Source: a bacterium
Lineage (GTDB): Bacteria; Pseudomonadota; Alphaproteobacteria; Rs-D84
DNA: 64,000 nt
Assembly (NCBI GenBank): GCA_014803525.1
Contig: JAAVBP010000006.1
Location: 1 to 64,000 of the forward strand
Direction of reading: 5' to 3'
The notes below the pieces were generated by a model, which was not told the origin of the DNA, did not search any database, and saw only the letters and a program-made list of their open reading frames with translations. Below, in pieces: positions 1 through 6,475 of the stretch. A program made the position numbers and the translations under genes. Position 1 is the first letter of the stretch; each line of letters opens with the position of its first letter.

Positions 1-117
1 ACAGGTATCATCCGTTATAAACCCGTGTTCAGAGAATAACGGAAAGTCTTTGGTTTTGATGTTATCAAACTCATAAACAGACCCAACAATATCGCCAACA
101 ATCGCACCCCAGAGCAT
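1..117 (-). CDS. ADP-ribosylglycohydrolase family protein, N-terminal fragment
   Basis: The first 39 codons of a minus-strand gene run off the left edge, so only the N-terminus is seen. It contains GDIVGS at residues 8-13, YEF at 15-17 and TDDT at 35-38. These are the opening helix and the first magnesium-binding motif of the ADP-ribosylglycohydrolase (DraG/ARH) family, which removes ADP-ribose from proteins or small molecules. Its ATG overlaps the TAA of the upstream lipoprotein gene by one base (TAATG), so the two are probably translationally coupled. The substrate cannot be judged from this fragment. Confidence 0.8.
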   Translation of the reverse strand, partial: MLWGAIVGDIVGSVYEFDNIKTKDFPLFSEHGFITDDTC

Positions 118-596
118 TACTTAGCCTCCTGCTCTTGTTTTTTGGCATCTTGCTCCGCTTTCCATTTTTCATATTCCGGATTAGGAACTTGAGAGCTTGT
201 TATCTTTATTTTGCGAATGGTCTTTTTAGTGCCAATTGTTGAAATATATGAATACGTTCCATTTTCTGCAAAACAATCGTTACCCACCCCAAACTGGCGA
301 CCATCATATAACTCTTCCGGTTTTGTAAATTGTTTCTTATCAATTGCAAAAAATGCTCCGTCATCAAGCACTTTCTCTCCGCCAGAATAAGAACACGTCT
401 TATCATGAACCCATCCTGTGCCTGCATACCATCTATAACACCGGTATAAATTGACCAGTACAACATCGTCTGCAATTTGAACAATTTTTGCAAAATCTAC
501 ATCTAAACACTTATCGCTACGTATTGTTTCTGGTGGCGGCACAGATGCCATACAACCAGATAACATCACAGATACTGCACATATTATTCTTTTCAT
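117..596 (-). CDS. Putative outer-membrane lipoprotein, unknown function
   Basis: A 159-residue protein with a short type II signal peptide. Two basic residues, a hydrophobic stretch and a lipobox ending LSGC put the lipidated cysteine at residue 15. The mature part has several further cysteines in its first half (for example RCYRWY and KTCSYSGG) that could form disulfides in the periplasm, and it ends in a charged, lysine- and glutamate-rich tail. I recognise no family. It overlaps the ADP-ribosylglycohydrolase start by one base and lies 16 bp after the next upstream gene, so the three probably form one minus-strand transcription unit. Low-GC wording and the nearby recombinase suggest accessory DNA. 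Confidence 0.65.
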   Translation of the reverse strand: MKRIICAVSVMLSGCMASVPPPETIRSDKCLDVDFAKIVQIADDVVLVNLYRCYRWYAGTGWVHDKTCSYSGGEKVLDDGAFFAIDKKQFTKPEELYDGRQFGVGNDCFAENGTYSYISTIGTKKTIRKIKITSSQVPNPEYEKWKAEQDAKKQEQEAK

Positions 597-612
597 TTTA
601 TTACCCCTTTGT

Positions 613-1164
613 TTAAATTTTATTATTTTGTTTTAACTGATCCATCACTGACCAAAGGGCCATCAACTTCAACGCTTGCCCTTGGCAGTTTTTACTTTTA
701 TAAAATTCAGGATAGTTGCGTAATAGTTCTTTCACAGCCTTTAAGCGCATCCAGTTGCCATGGTAATAGCCAAATATCGGGATGTTTTTATTTATACAGC
801 GTTCTAATATTTTTATATTTTCATTTAATGCTGATTTCGCATAATCATCCCATTCGTCATATTTCGGTATATCAGCAGAACTTTCTGTATGGTACGGATA
901 ATATTCTAACGCTAATATTTTTGTATCTGACACACCAAATGCATCCGTGATTTGCAAGACCTTATCCCACCACTCTTCATATTGTCTAACCACAGAAAAC
1001 TTATTTCCAGCATCTTTATAAACACCATCCAACGACATAGTATAGTCAGATAGACGTTTATAATATTCAGGATTGCGTCCCGGATTACACAACAGCATAA
1101 CCAACTTAGGCGCATTTTCATTCCCAATACGCTTAACTGGGAAACGATATTTGTTTTTAGACAC
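613..1164 (-). CDS. Hypothetical protein, possibly uracil-DNA-glycosylase-like fold
   Basis: A 183-residue soluble protein starting at GTG 1164. A good ribosome binding site (AGGGAG) sits 7 nt upstream, and no ATG fits better. Near the N-terminus a hydrophobic strand ends in LLCNPG (residues 24-29), and further on there is LEYYPYHTE. An NPG loop and an aromatic PYH segment recall the UDG superfamily, but the resemblance is short and I would not call it an enzyme from this alone. It is rich in Tyr, Trp and Lys. The gene directly follows a structured leader element (1181-1422) that has a second copy ahead of the 44.1 kb surface protein. Its neighbours are accessory genes. Confidence 0.6.
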   Translation of the reverse strand: MSKNKYRFPVKRIGNENAPKLVMLLCNPGRNPEYYKRLSDYTMSLDGVYKDAGNKFSVVRQYEEWWDKVLQITDAFGVSDTKILALEYYPYHTESSADIPKYDEWDDYAKSALNENIKILERCINKNIPIFGYYHGNWMRLKAVKELLRNYPEFYKSKNCQGQALKLMALWSVMDQLKQNNKI

Positions 1165-1180
1165 GAAATTACTCCCTGTT

Positions 1181-1422
1181 GTAAATCAAGACCGCCAAAC
1201 GGGAATTTGACGGTCGGGGAGTTCGTAAATCAGATTGTGATTGATTCTGTCGCTTTTAGGTTGCCCCTGTTGTATAACGCACAGCTCCCCGACATCAGTC
1301 GGGGGAATATTTTTAACGACACAACCGTCCGAAATACAAACATTACGGTGCAGTTGAACCGCACAATCTGAGCCTACGACAGCCCCGAACCCAATTCCCA
1401 CTGGGTTCAATCTCAGTTTTGC
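1181..1422 (-). repeat. Structured leader element, copy A
   Basis: A 242-nt element in the 5' leader of the 613-1164 gene, homologous to 43885-44098 on the plus strand. The 21 nt at 1379-1399 are identical in both copies. Read on the minus strand it has: a hairpin CCCCGAC/GTCGGGG (bases 1298-1304 with 1287-1293, loop 4 nt); a 9-bp long-range stem GTCGGGGAG/CTCCCCGAC (1285-1293 with 1213-1221) that competes with that hairpin; and a 10-bp hairpin pairing 1206-1215 with 1190-1199. It stops about 17 nt before the start codon. This accounts for the gene-free interval 1165-1521, apart from the recombinase-module ribosome binding site. An ORF spans it but its frame is not conserved in copy B. Confidence 0.75.
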
Positions 1423-1521
1423 ATAAAGAATAACTTAAATCAACTGATTAAAATCACATTCTTCTGCTTGACTCGACTCGCTTTGTAAGCATTCATTGCA
1501 CGACCTTAGAAGGAGACATTT

Positions 1522-1959
1522 ATGGCAAAAATCGAACTACCGACCACACTGGATGCTCTGCGGGCGATACCGTTTGCAGATCGGGCGGCACTTTGGTCAA
1601 AATACAGTCCACATCCATTCAAACGACAAATGCGGGCGCTGTGGTACTATGTGCAATGCGACCGCTTAAAACTACGTATTGAGCCAAAATTCCTGGCTAA
1701 GATTAAGAAATACAAAGATAATCCCGCCGAATGCGCCACCCGCGCGTATCAGAACAGATACTTTATCCGCCCTGGCGCGGTTATAACACGCACATTTCGC
1801 GGGATTGAACATCGCGTCACGGCAAATGATGATGGAACGTTTTTCTACAACGGCCAGACATATAGGACTCTGTCTGGAATTGCACGCGAAATCGCAGGCA
1901 TAAAGATTTCGGGGCCAAAGTTCTTTGGATTAGATAAAGGAGGTAAAAATGCCAAATAG
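1522..1959 (+). CDS. DUF2924 domain protein, partner of serine recombinase
   Basis: A 145-residue basic protein. The family DUF2924 is almost always found immediately upstream of a large serine recombinase in alphaproteobacterial integrated elements. The pattern here fits: an N-terminal helix with FADRAALWSKY, a central LRIEPKFLAKI segment, then a basic beta region with RTFRGIEHRV and YNGQTYRTLSGIAREI. This second part resembles a small DNA-binding fold with the family's conserved YRSLSAIA-like ending. The ribosome binding site AAGGAG lies 7 nt before the ATG. Its last 11 bases overlap the recombinase start, so the two are co-translated. Its likely role is an accessory to recombination or directionality, inferred from context only. 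Confidence 0.8.
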   Translation: MAKIELPTTLDALRAIPFADRAALWSKYSPHPFKRQMRALWYYVQCDRLKLRIEPKFLAKIKKYKDNPAECATRAYQNRYFIRPGAVITRTFRGIEHRVTANDDGTFFYNGQTYRTLSGIAREIAGIKISGPKFFGLDKGGKNAK

Positions 1960-3538
1960 ATGCGCGATTTATGTCCGAAAGTCCACCGAACACGGATTGG
2001 ATATGGAGTTTAATTCCCTGCAGAATCAGGAGGAATCATGTAAGGCCTATATCGCGTCACAGGCGTTCAATGGGTGGCAATATCACAAGACCTATACAGA
2101 TGCGGCGATTTCTGGTGGCACGATGGAACGACCGGCATTAAAACAAATGCTAGACGATATGGCGCATGGGTTGATTAATACCGTCGTGGTGTACAAGGTC
2201 GACCGATTATCCCGATCAATTTTAGACTTTCACAATATGATGCGGTATTTTGAAAAATACGGCGCCAATTTTGTATCGATCACCCAATCGTTTGATACAT
2301 CCACATCAATGGGAAAACTAACGTTGAATATGTTGCTGTCGTTTGCTCAGTTTGAACGCGAAGTGTCATCGGAACGCGTGCGCGACAAAATCCGTGCCAG
2401 CAAGGCCAAAGGCCTGTGGATGGGCGGCAATCCACCATTAGGCTATGATGTAATAAATAAAAAATTGATTCCGAACGCGGTTGAGGCCGCAAATGTTCAA
2501 ACACTCTTTGAAAAGTATCTGGAACTGCAATCTGTAAATGCGCTGACCGAATATGCCGCGGCGCACAATATATACGCAAAACAATGGACGACGGCCAAAG
2601 GTATCACAAAGGGCGGCCGCCCGATTGCCAAAATGAGCATGCACCGCATCCTGCGCGATCGGACTTATATCGGCCAGATTGTAAACAAGACAGACAACAC
2701 CGTTGCACCAGGCGAACATTCGGCGATATTGCCAAATGACCTATTTGATCGTGTGCAGGCGGCCTTACGGAATAATGCGAATAACAAGTCTGAAACGCAC
2801 GGTTCGCCAAACCTGTTGACTGGCAAACTGTTTAATCACAATGGTGTGCGCTTTACCAATCAGCGAACATGCGGCAAAGGCAAAAGCAATACACATTACT
2901 ATGCGACCAAAGGCTTTTATCTGCCCGCGCCCCAAGTGGATGAAATCGCCATTAAAACCATCGTGCAATTTTTGGACGCAGACCTGTCAGCACTACCTTC
3001 TACGACAGCCGACGTGCTAAAACATATCAATATTCAAAACGCGCCATACGCGGAAAAGAAGGCGTTTATTCAATCGCTGGTTGATAAAGCCATATACTCG
3101 CAGGACAAACTGATATTTTATCTGGCACCCGACGTTGCAAAACTTCGGCCGTTTGCAACAGATAACTTTATCAATCAGAAATCCGAACCGATGGAATTCA
3201 CGATCAACGATAGACACATTGTGATAACAGTTCCGATTATCCTGCGTAAATATGTGAATACAGTGTTTGATAAATCCAAGAACGGCGTCTTGACCGTCAC
3301 CGATAACAACCACCTAATCCTGAAAGCCTTTGCCACCGCATGGCGGTATCGGGAGATGTATGAACAACACGGCGACACCGACAAAATCATCGCCATGGAA
3401 CACACATCCCCACGCCAGTTTTATCGCCATCTAGACCTGGCATATATGAATCCGGACAAAATCAACGAAATTCTGTCCGGCCAACAGAAAATCAATGTGA
3501 ATGAACTGTTTCAGATGGCTAAAGTTTCCAAAATGTAG
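1949..3538 (+). CDS. Large serine recombinase (site-specific integrase)
   Basis: A 529-residue recombinase of the resolvase/invertase superfamily that cuts and rejoins DNA through a phosphoserine link. The catalytic domain (residues 1-150) has YVRKS with nucleophile Ser12 and Arg10, then YKVDRLSRS, and the LLSFAQFERE helix E. The recombinase domain (about 165-280) has PPLGYD and RILRDRTYIG. The zinc-ribbon region (about 290-330) has only one cysteine (RTCGKGKS), as is usual for DUF2924-linked members. A long C-terminal DNA-binding tail follows. The start overlaps DUF2924 by 11 nt. The stop TAG directly abuts the stop of the convergent Abi_C gene at 3539. No attachment-site core could be identified by eye. 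It most likely marks an integrated element that carries the nearby accessory genes. Confidence 0.92.
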   Translation: MPNRCAIYVRKSTEHGLDMEFNSLQNQEESCKAYIASQAFNGWQYHKTYTDAAISGGTMERPALKQMLDDMAHGLINTVVVYKVDRLSRSILDFHNMMRYFEKYGANFVSITQSFDTSTSMGKLTLNMLLSFAQFEREVSSERVRDKIRASKAKGLWMGGNPPLGYDVINKKLIPNAVEAANVQTLFEKYLELQSVNALTEYAAAHNIYAKQWTTAKGITKGGRPIAKMSMHRILRDRTYIGQIVNKTDNTVAPGEHSAILPNDLFDRVQAALRNNANNKSETHGSPNLLTGKLFNHNGVRFTNQRTCGKGKSNTHYYATKGFYLPAPQVDEIAIKTIVQFLDADLSALPSTTADVLKHINIQNAPYAEKKAFIQSLVDKAIYSQDKLIFYLAPDVAKLRPFATDNFINQKSEPMEFTINDRHIVITVPIILRKYVNTVFDKSKNGVLTVTDNNHLILKAFATAWRYREMYEQHGDTDKIIAMEHTSPRQFYRHLDLAYMNPDKINEILSGQQKINVNELFQMAKVSKM

Positions 3539-4432
3539 CTATTGTGCATTTTCAACAACCGATAACATAAACTCAGAAAACACTGCTGCTGCACCTACTA
3601 CTAACCTAGTATGATAGTCCGATATTGCTATTCGTCTTGCACCAAGGCCATGAGAATCACTAGCGACATTTCTCATATTTGAAATTGCATCAACGATTTT
3701 GTTTAACCCTGATAACAAATCACTAATTCGCCTGTCGATATCTCTATTCTGATGCATATTGTAAAGATCTTTAACTTGATTATACAATCGTGTAATATCG
3801 CCTCTACCAGAAGGTGAACAATTTTGCTGCTCTATCGCATAACAAAAAATTTCTTCTATTAGAGTTCTAGCCTTTGTTATGGCACTATCGTTATTACCGT
3901 TTGATATATCTTCAAACGCTCTATCAATTAATTGCCGTATATATTCTCTATCTATTCTATCTAAAGAAGGGGTTTCGACTGGGATTTCAACATGTTGAGA
4001 TTTCACATAATATACATTACCAACCAATACTAATTCGTTGTCACTAAATGATAAATATCCATTAATTTGTGATATAATCTCCGATATTATCCTACCATGT
4101 AATAAATTTACCTCTTCCGCAGAAAATCCATGCAAAACATCTGAAAATCGCGCTTTTGAAAATAAATAGTGTAATAAATCAGATATTCTGCTATGTTCTA
4201 TGCACCAATCTATTAATTGACACATATAAACCCATCTACTTGAAGAACCGTACATAACCGGAGCAGAAAACAAGCCAGCAGCTTCACATATCGCCGTTCC
4301 AGTCAAATACGGTAATCCACATCTCACTTCTCTATTATCATTTTCCGATACCTTTATTTGGCCAAAACTAGTATCGCCAATTAGAATATCAAGAATAGAC
4401 CTTGCTTTTAGTAAATCATATTGTTCATTCAT
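3539..4432 (-). CDS. Abortive-infection C-terminal (Abi_C) domain protein
   Basis: A 297-residue protein. The last ~130 residues match the Abi_C domain seen in phage-resistance proteins. They show a helix with AITKARTLIEEIFCYAIE, then DITRLYNQVKDLY, a long helix LLSGLNKIVDAISNMRN, then SDSHGLG and a terminal helix with HTRLVVGAAAVFSEFML. The first half (about 1-150) has no family that I recognise and probably carries the sensor or effector part. The GC content is visibly lower than in the flanking core genes. It sits tail to tail with the recombinase (stops adjacent) and next to tRNA-Ser, which fits cargo of an integrated element. Defence by abortive infection is inferred from the domain. Confidence 0.75.
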   Translation of the reverse strand: MNEQYDLLKARSILDILIGDTSFGQIKVSENDNREVRCGLPYLTGTAICEAAGLFSAPVMYGSSSRWVYMCQLIDWCIEHSRISDLLHYLFSKARFSDVLHGFSAEEVNLLHGRIISEIISQINGYLSFSDNELVLVGNVYYVKSQHVEIPVETPSLDRIDREYIRQLIDRAFEDISNGNNDSAITKARTLIEEIFCYAIEQQNCSPSGRGDITRLYNQVKDLYNMHQNRDIDRRISDLLSGLNKIVDAISNMRNVASDSHGLGARRIAISDYHTRLVVGAAAVFSEFMLSVVENAQ

Positions 4433-4554
4433 CTTGTTTTACACCTGTGTTTAATATTCTAGTATATAATGTTGTTCAACTATTAATTCAATCCTTGAAC
4501 TGGCATCGGGATTTTTGGCAAGGTATGCAATGCGGTGGATTGTGGTGGGATTGG

Positions 4555-4588
4555 GCGCGATGGCGAGTATACACCAGCACCATCGCGC
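4555..4588. other. Inverted repeat, possible cruciform
   Basis: Two perfect 9-nt arms, GCGCGATGG (4555-4563) and CCATCGCGC (4580-4588), are separated by 16 nt in the 224-bp gap between the Abi_C gene and tRNA-Ser. No T-run follows on either strand, so it is not an obvious terminator. It could be a recombination or protein-binding site of the adjacent element. Nothing else recognisable lies in this gap apart from the tRNA terminator. Confidence 0.4.
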
Positions 4589-4620
4589 ATAAAAATCCCC
4601 GGATTCTGGGGTAAAAGAAA

Positions 4621-4645
4621 CATCCCACAGGATTACTGCGGGATG
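4621..4645 (-). terminator. Rho-independent terminator after tRNA-Ser(CGA)
   Basis: Reading the minus strand, a hairpin CATCCC-GCAG/CTG-GGGATG with a 5-nt loop and a single mismatch is followed by TTTCTTTT. It lies 12 bp past the CCA end of the tRNA-Ser gene. Confidence 0.65.
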
Positions 4646-4656
4646 CTCTATATTCC

Positions 4657-4746
4657 TGGCGGAGAAGAAGGGATTCGAACCCTTGATACGGTTGCCCGTA
4701 TACACGATTTCGAGTCGCGCGCATTCGACCACTCTGCCACTTCTCC
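4657..4746 (-). tRNA. tRNA-Ser (anticodon CGA)
   Basis: A 90-nt tRNA with encoded CCA. The acceptor stem is GGAGAAG/CTTCTCC. The D-arm is GCAGAGTGGTCGAATGC. The anticodon loop is CTCGAAA with anticodon CGA, reading UCG. A long class II variable arm (GTGTATACGGGCAACCGTATC) and the T-loop GGTTCGAATCC follow. The long variable arm confirms serine. It borders the accessory region that carries a recombinase, but no duplicated tRNA 3' end was seen, so it is not shown to be an attachment site. Confidence 0.95.
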
Positions 4747-4820
4747 GATGTCGCCCATTATACAGGTTAGAATTCTTTTTGCAAGGGTTTATATTGACTT
4801 TGTGTCATCCGTATATAAAA

Positions 4821-5171
4821 ATGCGTATCATGAAAACATTTAACGAACAGGTTTATGACATTGTTGCGCGGATTCCCGCCGGGCGTGTTGCCACATTTGG
4901 TCAAATTGCACGCATGATTGGGCGGCCACGTATGGCCCGATTTGTGGGATATGCGTCCAACAACAAGGCGTCATGGCATCTGCCATGGCATCGTGTTGTG
5001 TTTAAGGATGGCAGTCTGTGTTCCGGATTTTTCGACCAGCAATATCGTGAACTGAAAAACGAAGGCGTAAAATTTACCAAGGATAAAACGGTTATAATGG
5101 AACAGTTTCAATGGGATCCAGACCGCGATGGTGTGCCGATGGATATTCGTGATTTGCCACTGGTATTTTAA
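4821..5171 (+). CDS. Alkyltransferase-like protein (ATL), MGMT homologue lacking the acceptor cysteine
   Basis: A 116-residue protein of the O6-alkylguanine-DNA alkyltransferase C-terminal family. Residues 11-50 hold the winged-helix region, with IPAGRVATFGQIA and the RFVG turn whose arginine flips the damaged base. The active-site box PCHRV of true transferases is PWHRV here (residues 55-59), with Trp56 in place of the methyl-accepting cysteine. ATL proteins with this change bind O6-alkylguanine without repairing it and hand the lesion to nucleotide excision repair. Start 4821 is the first ATG in frame with homology. ATG 4830 is equally possible. No clear ribosome binding site is visible. 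The gene is followed by a bidirectional terminator. Confidence 0.85.
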   Translation: MRIMKTFNEQVYDIVARIPAGRVATFGQIARMIGRPRMARFVGYASNNKASWHLPWHRVVFKDGSLCSGFFDQQYRELKNEGVKFTKDKTVIMEQFQWDPDRDGVPMDIRDLPLVF

Positions 5172-5178
5172 TAAAAAA

Positions 5179-5197
5179 ACGGGGCGTGCGGCCCCGT
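5179..5197. terminator. Bidirectional terminator between ATL and peroxiredoxin genes
   Basis: The stem ACGGGGC/GCCCCGT with a 5-nt loop is flanked by an A-run on the left and a T-rich run on the right. It can end the plus-strand ATL transcript and the minus-strand peroxiredoxin transcript. Confidence 0.75.
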
Positions 5198-5205
5198 TTG
5201 TCTTT

Positions 5206-6003
5206 TTATTTTTTGCCTTTCTTTTTTGTCGGCTTTTTTGGTGTTGTTGGGCGGCTGCGCAGTTTGCGTTCAATATCCGCCGCCGGCAGATCGCGAAATG
5301 TTAAAAACCATGCCTGAACATCACTGCCGCGTGTGGGCTTTGACATGGCCTGCATTGTGCGGCGCATATCATTCGATGTCTGTGGCGCGCCGACCAATAC
5401 CGCATCACCAGGTGTCCAGTCGGCCGGCGTCGAAACTTTGAACGCGTCCGTCGTCTGCAGCGCGATAACCATTCGCTTGATCTCATCAAAGTTACGCCCG
5501 GTTGATGCCGGATAGTACAGTATGGCGCGAATAATGCCCGCCGGATCAATGATAAAAACCGCACGCACCGCATGTGTGCCCGATGCGTTTGGATGAATCA
5601 TGCCGTACAGTTTTGCGACATGCATCCCAATATCATCAATTACAGGGAACGTTATTTCCATATTTTCCCAGTCACGCCATTTAATATGACGTATTGCATC
5701 AATCCATGCCAGATGTGATGAAACGCTGCCAACCGACAGGCCGACCAAAACTGTGTTTAATTCGGCCAATTCATCTTGCAAGGCCTGGAATGCCATAAAT
5801 TCAGATGTGCACACAGGTGTAAAGTCGGATGGGTGTGAAAATAGAACAACCCATTTGCCGGCAAAGTCCGCCGGAAAGTCTATCGGACCGTTTGTTGTCA
5901 TTGCACTAAATTCCGGCGCCGGATCGCCAATCAGTGGCATTGTCGGTGTTGCGTCATCTGTATATTCTGCATCGCACGGACATATATCAAATAAATCATG
6001 CAT
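5206..6003 (-). CDS. 1-Cys peroxiredoxin (Prx6/AhpC-TSA family)
   Basis: A 265-residue cytoplasmic peroxidase that reduces H2O2 and organic hydroperoxides. The thioredoxin-fold core begins at about residue 22 (PLIGDPAPEF). The peroxidatic cysteine is Cys65 in HPSDFTPVCTSEF, the canonical PxxxT/SxxC site. No second conserved resolving cysteine is present, and the long C-terminal domain (about 165-240) is that of Prx6-type 1-Cys enzymes. Unusual features are an N-terminal extension with CPC at residues 8-10, which could act as a resolving or metal-binding pair, and a lysine-rich tail (last ~15 residues). It is transcribed divergently from the IHF gene, with about 190 bp between the two. Confidence 0.9.
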   Translation of the reverse strand: MHDLFDICPCDAEYTDDATPTMPLIGDPAPEFSAMTTNGPIDFPADFAGKWVVLFSHPSDFTPVCTSEFMAFQALQDELAELNTVLVGLSVGSVSSHLAWIDAIRHIKWRDWENMEITFPVIDDIGMHVAKLYGMIHPNASGTHAVRAVFIIDPAGIIRAILYYPASTGRNFDEIKRMVIALQTTDAFKVSTPADWTPGDAVLVGAPQTSNDMRRTMQAMSKPTRGSDVQAWFLTFRDLPAADIERKLRSRPTTPKKPTKKKGKK

Positions 6004-6116
6004 GTTTTTCTCCCTTGGTTTTACATGGATATTTTATCATTTTGCTATCCAATACTGCACAGGAGTGACTTCCCAAGGCCCGTGTCGGGCAAAAGGATCG
6101 AAACAATAATTTACCC

Positions 6117-6144
6117 TTGATAAAATATCTCAGTCGGGTAAAAT
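6117..6144 (+). promoter_or_regulatory. Predicted promoter of the ihfB-accDA unit
   Basis: The -35 TTGATA (6117-6122) and -10 TAAAAT (6139-6144) are separated by 16 nt. They lie about 50 nt before the IHF start codon at 6194, in the divergent intergenic region. Confidence 0.5.
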
Positions 6145-6193
6145 ATGGTGTTAAGTTATGAATATAGATACGAGAGAAAAAGGAAATAAAAAG

Positions 6194-6472
6194 ATGAAAC
6201 GTTCGGATATTATACGTACTATACAGGTTCAGTTCAAGCATATGCGCAGTGCTGATGCGGCGGCTATATTGGATACGGTGGCCCAGCATATGATCGATTC
6301 CGTTGCATCCGGAAATCGCATCGAAGTTCGCGGCTTCGGCACTTTTCAACCGCGCGCCCGGGCGACCAAGGTTGGATATAACCCATGTACAGGTCAACCG
6401 ATGCACTTGGACGCGGGAACAACCATATTGTTTAAACCCAGCCGCGAATTGACCAAAAAAATGAATGGATAA
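6194..6472 (+). CDS. ihfB: HU/IHF-family DNA-binding protein, probable IHF beta subunit
   Basis: A 92-residue nucleoid protein that bends DNA as a dimer. It starts at ATG 6194 (MKRSDIIRTI), which has an AGGA ribosome binding site 10 nt upstream. An in-frame ATG at 6158 would add 12 residues that the family lacks. The family signature is clear: RIEVRGFGTFQPRARATKVGYNP, whose second beta arm carries the intercalating proline, followed by FKPSRELTKKMN. The arm region matches IHF-beta better than HU. Only 3 bp separate it from accDA, so it is likely co-transcribed with that gene. This is not the usual ihfB neighbourhood (rpsA). Confidence 0.88.
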   Translation: MKRSDIIRTIQVQFKHMRSADAAAILDTVAQHMIDSVASGNRIEVRGFGTFQPRARATKVGYNPCTGQPMHLDAGTTILFKPSRELTKKMNG

Positions 6473-6475
6473 AAA

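Noticed and set aside
1186..1410. 74-codon minus-strand ORF across the leader element, and a 60-codon ORF at 43906-44088 in copy B
   Set aside because: Both start with GIGFGAVV because the DNA is homologous there, but afterwards the reading frames differ between copies while the stems persist. This fits structured non-coding DNA rather than a protein.
4657..4746. tRNA-Ser(CGA) as attachment site of the recombinase element
   Set aside because: No duplicated tRNA 3' end was found on the other side, and large serine recombinases seldom use tRNA genes.
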